Origin: Cyclobacteriaceae bacterium
Lineage (GTDB): Bacteria; Bacteroidota; Bacteroidia; Cytophagales; Cyclobacteriaceae
Assembly (NCBI GenBank): GCA_022841475.1
Contig: JALHRJ010000051.1
Coordinates: 1-32,594, forward strand
DNA length: 32,594 nt
Direction: 5' to 3'
Positions within the stretch are counted from its first letter, which is position 1. Each line of letters starts with the position of its first letter. The notes under the pieces are model-generated. The model did no database searches. It saw only the letters and a list, made by a program, of their open reading frames with translations, and had not been told where the DNA came from. A program made the position numbers and the translations under genes. Below are positions 1-6,648 of the stretch, piece after piece.

Positions 1-317
1 CTTCGGCTTGTCATTTGTCGAAGGAGCACACGCGCATCCTTCATGGTTTGTTCGCTGGCGCCCGAAGCAGCCAGGGTAAAGGTGATGCTCGATACCAGTT
101 TGGGTAAACCGGCAAAGACAATCTCCCGATGATTCGTAGCATTGTTCCAAACGGACTTCGCTGCGTTTACTTCCTCCAACGCCTGACGGGCTTTAATCGC
201 CAACTCGTTTAAGGCACTTAACTTGAGGTTCGGCAATCCGGGGTTATACGATCCTCCATACCCGGAGCAGAAGCCAAGGAATTCCTCCAGGGCTGCTGCG
301 GTTTTTACATGTGACAT
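1..317 (-). CDS. Hypothetical protein, 5' part (runs off window start)
   Basis: An open frame begins at an ATG whose complement is at 315-317 and stays open to base 1, giving 105 codons of the N-terminal part. The protein starts MSHVKTAAALEEFLGF and continues with a Gly/Tyr/Asn-rich stretch (CSGYGGSYNPGLPNL) and then a helical region rich in Ala, Leu and Lys. There is no signal peptide and no motif I can name. I do not recognise the family with certainty. It resembles uncharacterised soluble helical proteins of Bacteroidetes, but that is an impression rather than a match. The codon use is good and no stop interrupts it, so I regard it as a real, truncated gene. Confidence 0.6.
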   Translation of the reverse strand, partial: MSHVKTAAALEEFLGFCSGYGGSYNPGLPNLKLSALNELAIKARQALEEVNAAKSVWNNATNHREIVFAGLPKLVSSITFTLAASGASEQTMKDARVLLRQMTSR

Positions 318-533
318 AACTGTATTTGTTTAAGTTATATCCTTAGTACGCACTAGAGGCTACTCTTTGTTTTCGCATTTTCAATTATTTACGAAACTAT
401 ATTTCTTGATAACCAGGCAACCCGACTTGGACTGGCACGTTAGTAGGCTTTTTTTCATACTAGCTTGATTAAATTTTTCTTAGAGCTCGTGAAAATGATA
501 GATGGGTGACAAGTCAGGACAGAATTGCCTTGA
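318..533. other. Intergenic, no gene seen
   Basis: This is AT-rich spacer between the minus-strand partial gene and the 22-bp repeat array. It presumably holds the promoter of the partial gene, but I see no convincing TAnnTTTG box. Open frames that enter it come from the array and I do not consider them coding. Confidence 0.5.
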
Positions 534-902
534 CCTTAATCGAAGATGGAGCAGGTGCGCATGATGTACACCCTGACTGCACATCGAGCAGGGTTGAAGT
601 GCGCATCGTGAGCACACTGGCAGTTGATCGTGATCGATGCGAGTGCACCTTGCAAATACATCAACTGCACATCGCAAGCGGTGCAAAGGTGCATTACGAA
701 GGCAAGGACTGCATATGCTGCAGGGTATGGTTGCGTATCGTGAATGCAGCAGGTGTGCATCTTAGGTGGTACACATGCGCAAAGCAAACACATCGTCTGC
801 GCATCGCCAAGGATACGGGTGCACATCTTGAATGCACCAACTGCATGTCTTAACTGGCATGAAGGTGTAAAGTAAATAAGCTGTAGGTGCAGTTTGAATG
901 TC
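534..902. repeat. Degenerate 22-bp tandem array with 11-bp sub-repeat
   Basis: Cutting the sequence into 22-base windows from 556 gives units starting at 556, 578, 600 and so on to 842. Eleven of these 14 consecutive units begin with TGC in the same phase. The best first half-unit is TGCRCATCG, exact at 578, 600, 666 and 798 and near-exact at 556, 732, 754 and 820. The second half-unit often resembles AAYRCATCAAC (655, 743, 787, 831), so there is also an 11-bp period. Weaker in-phase units lie at 534 and 622 (both share ATCG at the same offset) and at 886 (TTGAATG at the same offset as in the unit at 820). Identity between units is low, yet no insertion or deletion breaks the spacing over about 300 bases. 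Many cores are short palindromes with alternating pyrimidine-purine steps (TGCGCA, GTGCAC). The period is close to two helical turns. Function unknown. A helically phased protein-binding array is my inference. Confidence 0.85.
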
Positions 903-913
903 TATTCCACTTT

Positions 914-970
914 GCTTGTTGGTGGAGCCTACGCGCTAATGCTTACCCACAACACCAACAAGGGCGAGGG
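914..970. repeat. 57-bp stem-loop repeat, copy 1
   Basis: This is a direct repeat of 1054-1110, 140 bases upstream and differing at one position (G at 925, C at 1065). Its arms CTTGTTGGTG (915-924) and CACCAACAAG (953-962) are a perfect 10-bp inverted repeat enclosing a 28-base loop. It is followed by GGGCGAGGG. The high identity against a diverged surrounding suggests a recent duplication or a family of mobile or recombination elements. Confidence 0.85.
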
Positions 971-993
971 AGAGATTAGAGGTTGGCGGTTGA

Positions 994-1040
994 GTCGTCT
1001 GACCACTTAAAGTGGTCTTGACGACTTATGTCCGTTTTTT
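994..1040 (+). terminator. Palindrome between the two 57-bp repeats; possible terminator
   Basis: The palindrome GACCACTT-A-AAGTGGTC (1001-1017) is flanked by GTCGTC (994-999) and GACGAC (1020-1025), giving a two-part stem of 8 and 6 pairs with a small internal loop. A run of six T follows at 1035-1040, about ten bases after the stem. On the + strand it could end transcription coming from the 22-bp array. The gap before the T-run is longer than in a classic intrinsic terminator, so that role is uncertain. Confidence 0.4.
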
Positions 1041-1053
1041 GATGTTTATCTAA

Positions 1054-1110
1054 GCTTGTTGGTGCAGCCTACGCGCTAATGCTTACCCACAACACCAACA
1101 AGGGCGAGGG
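1054..1110. repeat. 57-bp stem-loop repeat, copy 2
   Basis: This copy is identical to 914-970 at 56 of 57 positions and in the same orientation, with its arms at 1055-1064 and 1093-1102. It begins only four bases beyond the stop codon of the minus-strand membrane-protein gene at 1115. That placement is like a recombination site or terminator at the end of a gene cassette. It lacks canonical integron attC core sites. Confidence 0.85.
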
Positions 1111-1114
1111 GCAA

Positions 1115-1513
1115 CTACCAATACAACCCAATAAGAATTAGCGGAAGCCATGACAATAAAAAAATTAGTAGAATCAGAATTCCTTTGAATTTCTTTTTGT
1201 AGTGAGATTCATTTTTCCAATAATGCTTCAACTCATAAAGTCTTCCATTATATCTTACGTAGTTTATAATAATTATTGCGAGCAAAATACCCACCCCCAA
1301 ATAACTTAAAGCTTTTGAATAGGGTGCAGTTTCAGTTCTATCAAAGAAAATACGACTAACAAATACAATTAAACCCCCTAATAAAAAGCCCTCAATCATA
1401 GATAAAAAAATCACCGATGATGCCGAAACCCCATCCTCTTCTTTCTCGCCATTAAAATCCATTAGTACCTCCGTGGCTCGATAATAAATATAATCTAAGA
1501 AATTTGGTTTCAT
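1115..1513 (-). CDS. Small three-helix membrane protein, unknown function
   Basis: This 132-residue protein is counted from the ATG starting MKPNFLDYIYYRATEVLM. A GTG 42 bases further upstream would add a poor N-terminus, so I prefer the ATG. A short cytosolic-looking head with FNGEKEEDG is followed by three hydrophobic segments: about residues 32-55, 68-85 and 109-130. A basic loop (YKKKFKG) lies before the last one. I do not recognise the family. The gene is AT-rich and stands alone. Its stop is four bases from a 57-bp stem-loop repeat, which with the array beyond makes it look like accessory cargo. The frame is intact, so it is probably expressed, but nothing shows its role. Confidence 0.65.
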   Translation of the reverse strand: MKPNFLDYIYYRATEVLMDFNGEKEEDGVSASSVIFLSMIEGFLLGGLIVFVSRIFFDRTETAPYSKALSYLGVGILLAIIIINYVRYNGRLYELKHYWKNESHYKKKFKGILILLIFLLSWLPLILIGLYW

Positions 1514-1649
1514 TATACTTTTCTTATACTGACAGGTCTTCCAACCTGAAAGCACTATTCAAAAATAATACTTTATCCTAATCAAGACTTCTTAATCCAG
1601 TACGCAAACTACCCTTAAATTTCTACCTTTACCGGATTAGGCTTTGCCC

Positions 1650-2663
1650 ATGCTCAAGATTGACGCCCATACGCACATCCTTCCCAAAAAAATGCCCAAC
1701 TGGAGCGATAAGTTTGGCTATGGCGATTTTATCTACCTGCAACATCACCGTAAAGGTTATGCCAAAATGATGCGCGGTAACCAATTCTTTCGAGAGATCA
1801 AAGACAACTGCTGGGATCCCAAAATCCGAATGAATGAGTACGCTCAGTTTAACACGCAGGTGCAGGTGGTCTGCACCATACCCGTTATGTTTTCGTACTG
1901 GGCACAACCCCACGATTGCCTCGACCTCTCAAAATTTCTCAATGATCACATCGCCAAACTCGTAGACAAATATCCAAAGCAGTACATCGGTCTTGGCACA
2001 GTGCCCATGCAGGACACCGAGCTTGCCGTAAAAGAATTAGAGCGCATAAAGAAGATTGGCCTGAAGGGAATTCAGATCGGCTCCAACATCAATGACGATA
2101 ACCTGAATGAAGGGCGCTTCTTCCCCATTTTTGAAGCGTGCGAGAAACTCAACCTGGCGGTGATGGTGCACCCCTGGAACATGATGGGTGAAAAACAAAT
2201 GCAACGCTACTGGCTTCCCTGGCTGGTAGGCATGCCGGCCGAAACTTCACGCGCCATGTGTTCCATGATCTTTGGCGGGATTTTTGAAAGACTCCCAAAA
2301 CTTCGGGTTATGTTTGCACATGCAGGCGGATCGTTCTTACCTACTATTGGTCGTATCGAACATGGTTTTAATTGTCGCCCCGACCTGGTGGCGATTGATA
2401 ACAATGTAAATCCCAGAAATTACCTTGGCAAATTCTGGGTAGATTGTGTTACGCACGATGCTCTGATGTTGGAATATGTTTTGAAGATGCAGGGCAGCAT
2501 GCGCATTGTGTTGGGATCGGACTATCCGTTTCCGTTGGGGGATTTAGAAATCGGAAAATTCATCGAAGATATGGCGTTGCCGGAATCGGTAAAAGAAGAT
2601 ATTTTTTGTAATGCCACGCTGGAGTGGTTACAATTGTCAAAGAAAGATTTTATTCAAAATTAA
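1650..2663 (+). CDS. ACMSD-like amidohydrolase (aminocarboxymuconate-semialdehyde decarboxylase)
   Basis: This 337-residue protein starts at the ATG giving MLKIDAHTHILPKKMPNW; a TTG six bases earlier is the only alternative. The HTH near residues 7-9 is the first zinc-ligand motif of the amidohydrolase superfamily. The later VHPWN, FAHAGGSFLP and LGSDYPFPLG segments match the remaining metal-binding and catalytic positions of the ACMSD branch. In that family the enzyme removes CO2 from 2-amino-3-carboxymuconate 6-semialdehyde in tryptophan (kynurenine) breakdown. Length and motifs fit well. No other kynurenine genes are in the window, so the substrate is inferred from the family only. A TACCTTTA box at 1624-1631 could be its -7 element. 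The next gene begins one base after its stop or overlaps it slightly. Confidence 0.85.
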   Translation: MLKIDAHTHILPKKMPNWSDKFGYGDFIYLQHHRKGYAKMMRGNQFFREIKDNCWDPKIRMNEYAQFNTQVQVVCTIPVMFSYWAQPHDCLDLSKFLNDHIAKLVDKYPKQYIGLGTVPMQDTELAVKELERIKKIGLKGIQIGSNINDDNLNEGRFFPIFEACEKLNLAVMVHPWNMMGEKQMQRYWLPWLVGMPAETSRAMCSMIFGGIFERLPKLRVMFAHAGGSFLPTIGRIEHGFNCRPDLVAIDNNVNPRNYLGKFWVDCVTHDALMLEYVLKMQGSMRIVLGSDYPFPLGDLEIGKFIEDMALPESVKEDIFCNATLEWLQLSKKDFIQN

Positions 2664-2664
2664 T

Positions 2665-3300
2665 TTGAGTTGCGTGAATAGAGTTTTGTTGGTTTTAGTC
2701 GCACTTGGATTTGTAATTAATTCCTGGGCACAAGTTGATGAAAGGGAGAAACTCCGGGAGTTAGAAATTCAACGTCAGGCTGATAAACAACGCGTTATCG
2801 ATCGCCAGATAGATTCGGTGGCATTGCTGATTGATACCGAACAATATGAAGCAGCCGATAAGAAAATCCTGAATATTCTGCGCACTGTAAAAAGTGTTCC
2901 TTCTGATCTCACCTTTTACCTGGGAAAAAATTCTTATTACCTCACCAAATACAAACAAAGTGTTGACTGGCTAAATAAATACATCCAACTAAAAGGAACG
3001 TCCGGTCAATTTTCAGAAGAAGCCATTGAGATTAAACGAAAAGCTGAAATTGAACTTGTAAAAGAAAAACAACTGGAAGCGCAACAAGCCACCGTTATCT
3101 TTTCTAAAGACTTTGATATTGATTGCGGTCCTACTGGTAAAGTAGTTTGTCCGGTTTGTAATGGATCCACCGTTATCATTAAGAAAGGATATTTTGGCGA
3201 CACCTATAAGACCTGTGGCTACTGTAATCATGCAGGCACTTTAACCTGTGGCGATTACAATAAACTTCTTAAAGGACAACTCAAACCAGCCACCAACTGA
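2665..3300 (+). CDS. Exported hypothetical protein with C-terminal Cys-rich zinc-ribbon-like motif
   Basis: This is about 211 residues with a hydrophobic signal sequence ending in SWAQ, so it is probably exported. The start is unclear: TTG at 2665 and GTG at 2674 both give a short basic head before the hydrophobic core, while the ATG at 2611 overlaps the upstream gene and gives a poor leader. The middle (about residues 25-135) is charged and helical, with repeats suggestive of TPR units (YEAADKKILNILRT, YYLTKYKQSVDWLNKYI). The C-terminus holds CPVCNGS, CGYCNHAG and a final TC, reminiscent of DnaJ-type zinc-binding CxxC pairs. Function unknown. It follows the amidohydrolase closely and may be co-transcribed with it. 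Confidence 0.7.
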   Translation: MSCVNRVLLVLVALGFVINSWAQVDEREKLRELEIQRQADKQRVIDRQIDSVALLIDTEQYEAADKKILNILRTVKSVPSDLTFYLGKNSYYLTKYKQSVDWLNKYIQLKGTSGQFSEEAIEIKRKAEIELVKEKQLEAQQATVIFSKDFDIDCGPTGKVVCPVCNGSTVIIKKGYFGDTYKTCGYCNHAGTLTCGDYNKLLKGQLKPATN

Positions 3301-3321
3301 TTGTTCTTGAAATAGTTAAGA

Positions 3322-3352
3322 TTGAATCTGATTCGATTTATTGTTAACTTTG
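3322..3352 (+). promoter_or_regulatory. Bacteroidetes-type promoter for trhO
   Basis: TAACTTTG at 3345-3352 matches the TAnnTTTG -7 element of Bacteroidetes. TTG at 3322-3324 lies 20 bases upstream, as expected for the -33 element. Transcription would start about 15 bases before the ATG at 3374. Confidence 0.65.
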
Positions 3353-3373
3353 CACGTTTTAAAATAGCGTGCA

Positions 3374-4441
3374 ATGGCCTTATTTAACCGGATTAACGGC
3401 AAAGAATTAAAAGAACGGCTTCACAACAGCGTGCAGGCCCGCACCACCATTTCATTTTATAAATATCACCAGATTGCCGATCCCGCAGCATTTCGAAACG
3501 AGTTGTATCAACTCTTTGATCAGCTTCAAGTATGGGGCAGGATTTACGTTGCCCACGAAGGTATCAACGCACAAATAAGCGTCCCTACAGAACGCTTTCT
3601 GGATTTTAAAACAGAATTATATAGCATTCCATTTCTTACCGGCATCCGATTAAACATGGCTGTTGATGATGATGGCAAATCCTTTTTCAAGCTCAAGATA
3701 TTGGTTCGAAGCAAGATTGTTGCAGACGGATTGAACGATAACACCTTTGATGTAACCAATTGTGGTGTTCATGTCAATGCGAATGAGTTCAATCAGTTGG
3801 CCGATAATCCCAATACGATTATTATTGACATGCGCAATCACTACGAAAGTGAAGTGGGTCATTTCAAAAATGCTATCTGTCCGGATGTAGATACTTTCCG
3901 TGAAGAATTGCAGGTTGTAAAAGATTTGATGGCCGACCAAAAAGATAAAAATCTGCTCATGTATTGTACCGGAGGCATCCGCTGCGAAAAAGCAAGTGCG
4001 TGGTTTAAACATGTTGGCTTCAAGAATGTATTTCAATTAAATGGCGGCATCATTGAATATGCACGCCAGGTAAAAGATCAGGGTCTGGAAAACAAATTTA
4101 TCGGAAAGAATTTTGTTTTTGACGAACGCCTGGGCGAACGAATCTCAGAGGATATCATCAGCGAGTGCCACCAGTGTGGTAATGCATGCGACACCCACAC
4201 CAATTGTAAAAATGATGGTTGCCACTTACTTTTTATTCAATGTGATGATTGTGCTAAAAGATATGCCGGGTGTTGTTCACAGGAATGTAGTGATGTAATT
4301 GCTATGCCGGCAGAAGTTCAAAAAGAAATCCGCAAGGGAATTAATAAAGGACGGCAGGTATTTAAAAAAGGAAGAGCGAAGGATCTGAAAGTTAAAATAA
4401 CAGCCACAGATTCACTGATTCAATCAACAGGAATCAAATAG
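3374..4441 (+). CDS. trhO: tRNA uridine(34) hydroxylase TrhO (rhodanese-like, UPF0176)
   Basis: This 355-residue protein has an N-terminal ferredoxin-like region, a central rhodanese domain and a Cys-rich C-terminus. The rhodanese active-site loop is YCTGGIRCEKAS with the catalytic Cys at residue 198. The tail carries CHQCGNACDTHTNC and later Cys pairs (CDDC, GCCSQEC), a metal-binding pattern typical of this family. TrhO/YceA proteins hydroxylate the wobble uridine in some tRNAs in an oxygen-dependent reaction. The length is somewhat above that of the E. coli protein, as is usual for Bacteroidetes members, which have a basic extension (GINKGRQVFKKGRAKDLK here). It has its own promoter and is followed after two bases by the mogA-like gene. 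Confidence 0.88.
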   Translation: MALFNRINGKELKERLHNSVQARTTISFYKYHQIADPAAFRNELYQLFDQLQVWGRIYVAHEGINAQISVPTERFLDFKTELYSIPFLTGIRLNMAVDDDGKSFFKLKILVRSKIVADGLNDNTFDVTNCGVHVNANEFNQLADNPNTIIIDMRNHYESEVGHFKNAICPDVDTFREELQVVKDLMADQKDKNLLMYCTGGIRCEKASAWFKHVGFKNVFQLNGGIIEYARQVKDQGLENKFIGKNFVFDERLGERISEDIISECHQCGNACDTHTNCKNDGCHLLFIQCDDCAKRYAGCCSQECSDVIAMPAEVQKEIRKGINKGRQVFKKGRAKDLKVKITATDSLIQSTGIK

Positions 4442-4443
4442 CG

Positions 4444-5034
4444 ATGACAAATTCGAATTCTGATAAATTCAATGAGGGAGTCACCCCTCTCCCACGAAGA
4501 GATGTTAGGGGTGAGGTTCGAATAGGAATTATCAATGTAAGTGACCGCGCAAGTCAGGGTATCTATGAAGACCTTCCCGGCAAAGCCATTGTAGCTACGT
4601 TGAATGAATACATTGTTGGTGATTGGCATAAAGAATATGCCATCGTACCCGATGAACAAAAACTTATTGAAGCTACCCTGATAGAGATGGCTGATGTGAA
4701 AAATTGTTGCCTCATTGTTACCTGTGGTGGCACGGGCCCTGCCGATCGGGATGTAACTCCCGAAGCAACGGAGCGCGTTTGCGATAAGATGATGCCTGGT
4801 TTTGGTGAGCTTATGAGAATGGAAAGTTTGAAGTATGTGCCCACAGCCATTTTATCGCGGCAAACAGCAGGCATCAGAAACCAAACTTTAATCGTAAATT
4901 TGCCCGGGAAACCAAAAGCCATTCGTCAGTGTTTAGATGCTGTGTTTCCTGCTATTCCCTATTGCATTGACCTGTTGAATGGGCCTTATATCGAGTGTAG
5001 AAATGAGATAATCAAGGTTTTTAGGCCTGCATAA
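4444..5034 (+). CDS. MogA/MoaB-family molybdenum cofactor protein (molybdopterin adenylyltransferase-like)
   Basis: This 196-residue protein carries the molybdopterin-binding signature CGGTGPADRDVTPEAT and a preceding NVSDRASQGIYEDLPG, both typical of MogA. MogA activates molybdopterin by adenylation before metal insertion. The conserved domain begins near residue 24 (VRIGIINVSDRAS). The preceding segment GVTPLPRRDVRGE is encoded by a palindromic stretch (4481-4514) that looks like an inserted repeat, and it is probably not part of the ancestral protein. The ATG lies two bases after the trhO stop, so the genes are co-transcribed. No other Mo-cofactor gene is in the window, so the exact enzyme within the MogA/MoaB/CinA-like group rests on motif similarity. 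Confidence 0.82.
   Translation: MTNSNSDKFNEGVTPLPRRDVRGEVRIGIINVSDRASQGIYEDLPGKAIVATLNEYIVGDWHKEYAIVPDEQKLIEATLIEMADVKNCCLIVTCGGTGPADRDVTPEATERVCDKMMPGFGELMRMESLKYVPTAILSRQTAGIRNQTLIVNLPGKPKAIRQCLDAVFPAIPYCIDLLNGPYIECRNEIIKVFRPA
4481..4514. repeat. Palindromic insert inside the mogA-like coding region
   Basis: TCACCCCT (4481-4488) and AGGGGTGA (4507-4514) form a perfect 8-bp inverted repeat with an 18-base loop. It is rich in CCCCT/AGGGG, unlike the rest of the gene. It keeps the frame and encodes an N-terminal extension. Its form is that of a short repetitive extragenic palindrome that has landed inside a gene. Confidence 0.6.
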
Positions 5035-5051
5035 TTAGTTTAAACAGACTT

Positions 5052-6032
5052 ATGGCTAGAATAAAATATTACTACGACACCGAAACCTGCAAATACGAGC
5101 GAATAAAAACCTCGACCGGGGATATCATTCTCAATACATTGGGAATCATGTCGCTCACGGTGGCCATGGCCGTGGGGCTTTTGATTTTATATAGTTCTTA
5201 CTTTGAATCCCCCAAAGAATTAATCCTCAAAAACGAAGTAAAGGAATTAGAATTCTACTACGATAATCTGAGCACTGAAGTTGAAAAATTACAAAGCCAG
5301 CTTACGAACATGGAGTACCGCGATGATAATATTTATCGTGTTGTATTAGGTGCAGAACCCATCGACAAAAGCATACGTGAGGCCGGTGTGGGTGGCTTGG
5401 ATCGGTATGAAGACATCAAAAATAAAAATGTAATCCACGAAGACATTATTGTAAAACTGAGTGAAAGCGTGGATAACCTGCGCAGAAAAATTTACATTGA
5501 GTCTAAGTCACAAGATGATGTGGTTGAACTAGCCGAAAGTAAAGAAATGCTGTTTGCCGCAATTCCTGCTATTCAACCCGTAGCAAATAAACAGTTGATT
5601 GCGTTAGCTTCAGGATTTGGTTTACGCATCCATCCTATCTACAAGGTTAAGAAAATGCACACAGGTATTGACTTTGCTGCTGCCATTGGAACACCCATCT
5701 ATGCAACTGCAGATGGAAACATTGATAAACTCCATGTTAGTTTTAGTGGTTATGGAAAAATGTTGGAAATCGATCATGGTTTCGGCTATCGTACGCGTTA
5801 CGCACACATGCACGGATTTGCCGTACGTCAAGGCCAGAAAGTTAAACGTGGTGATCTGATCGGCTATGTAGGCGATACGGGGCTTTCAACAGCACCACAT
5901 TTGCATTATGAAGTTTTTGTGAATGGAATCCACGCCAATCCAGTACATTACTTCTTTAATGATCTTAACCCAGCCGAATACGAAAAGATTATTGAATTGG
6001 CTTCGATAGAGAATCAATCCTTGGGTATGTAG
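5052..6032 (+). CDS. M23 family (LytM-type) metallopeptidase, membrane-anchored
   Basis: This 326-residue protein has a cytosolic head (MARIKYYYDTETCKYERI), one transmembrane segment at about 30-50, a coiled-coil-like region at about 60-105, and a C-terminal M23 domain at about 185-305. Zinc and catalytic motifs are intact: HTGIDFAA supplies the H..D pair and HLHYE the HxH, with RYAHMHG between them. The family cleaves peptidoglycan cross-bridges. A membrane-anchored, coiled-coil form is usual for Bacteroidetes cell-envelope enzymes linked to growth or division. The gene follows mogA by 17 bases and ends just before a strong terminator. Confidence 0.88.
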   Translation: MARIKYYYDTETCKYERIKTSTGDIILNTLGIMSLTVAMAVGLLILYSSYFESPKELILKNEVKELEFYYDNLSTEVEKLQSQLTNMEYRDDNIYRVVLGAEPIDKSIREAGVGGLDRYEDIKNKNVIHEDIIVKLSESVDNLRRKIYIESKSQDDVVELAESKEMLFAAIPAIQPVANKQLIALASGFGLRIHPIYKVKKMHTGIDFAAAIGTPIYATADGNIDKLHVSFSGYGKMLEIDHGFGYRTRYAHMHGFAVRQGQKVKRGDLIGYVGDTGLSTAPHLHYEVFVNGIHANPVHYFFNDLNPAEYEKIIELASIENQSLGM

Positions 6033-6040
6033 TCTAACTT

Positions 6041-6066
6041 AAAAACAGAATCTCAATTCTGTTTTT
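6041..6066 (+). terminator. Intrinsic terminator after the M23 gene
   Basis: An 11-bp perfect stem pairs 6041-6051 with 6056-6066, with loop CTCA, and ends in five T. It separates the M23 gene from the next operon. Confidence 0.8.
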
Positions 6067-6108
6067 ATAATTAAGATAGTATCTTTAGGCTAATCTCAGA
6101 TTAGCAAC

Positions 6109-6639
6109 ATGAAGATAGTCTTTGCATTTCTACTTGGTCTAATCCTGCTCAGTTGCTCTGACTTTGAAGAGTTTAACGGAATAAAAATCCGGCAATACGC
6201 AACCAAAGTAATCCGGTTTAGTTCGCAATATACCGCCACGTCATGGGCTGCAACCCGTGCGTTAGGCAAGGAAAACGTGTATCCCAATTATGGCGATTTT
6301 GTCAATGCCTGGGCTTCGTTTTCGGCTGATGAAGAGCGTGAATTTCTTGAATTGGGTTTTGATACGCTACAAACCGTAAGGTCTATTGAGATTTTTGAAA
6401 CCTATAACCCCGGGGCGGTCGATTCGGTATTTCTACGAGATGCCAGCACAAAAAAATGGAATTTGGTTTATACAAAACCAGCGATTCAAAATCTGGAGAA
6501 AAAATCAAGAATATTTTCAATTTACCTGATAGAAACAGGATACTTTAGTGATGCCATCCGGATTGCCATCAATAGCCCGGCCGTGCCCGGTTGGAATGAA
6601 ATTGATGCTATAGCCATCACGGGTCAACGAAAGCCTTAG
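6109..6639 (+). CDS. Lipoprotein with discoidin-like (jelly-roll) domain
   Basis: This 176-residue protein has a lipoprotein signal: MKIVFAFLLGLILLSCSD with the lipobox Cys at residue 16. The mature part keeps an aromatic- and beta-rich pattern (YTATSWAATRALG, VRSIEIFETYNPGAVDSVFL, AIRIAINSPAVPGWNEIDAI) like F5/8C or discoidin-type ligand-binding domains. These bind carbohydrate, lipid or protein at the cell surface. It is the first gene of a tight operon with an outer-membrane barrel and a TPR-CHAT protein. A TATCTTTA box at 6080-6087 could be its -7 element. The domain call is by pattern only, and the ligand is unknown. Confidence 0.7.
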   Translation: MKIVFAFLLGLILLSCSDFEEFNGIKIRQYATKVIRFSSQYTATSWAATRALGKENVYPNYGDFVNAWASFSADEEREFLELGFDTLQTVRSIEIFETYNPGAVDSVFLRDASTKKWNLVYTKPAIQNLEKKSRIFSIYLIETGYFSDAIRIAINSPAVPGWNEIDAIAITGQRKP

Positions 6640-6648
6640 AAACATTGT

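Noticed and set aside
536..826. Minus-strand 96-codon ORF over the array
   Set aside because: Likely a consequence of few stop codons in the repeat; no homology or start context supports it.
534..902. CRISPR array
   Set aside because: Units are contiguous at 22 bases, degenerate and without unique spacers; no cas gene is nearby.
534..902. Plasmid-type iterons or a replication origin
   Set aside because: The 22-base period fits iterons, but there is no Rep gene, DnaA box cluster or AT-rich unwinding region; kept only as a possibility.
914..1110. Integron attC sites
   Set aside because: Layout after the gene is suggestive, but the outer ends read GTTGG...CCAAC, the reverse of the RYYYAAC...GTTRRRY order, and no integrase gene is seen.
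2611..2664. ATG start at 2611 for the exported protein
   Set aside because: It overlaps the amidohydrolase by 53 bases and buries the signal peptide behind an unrelated head.
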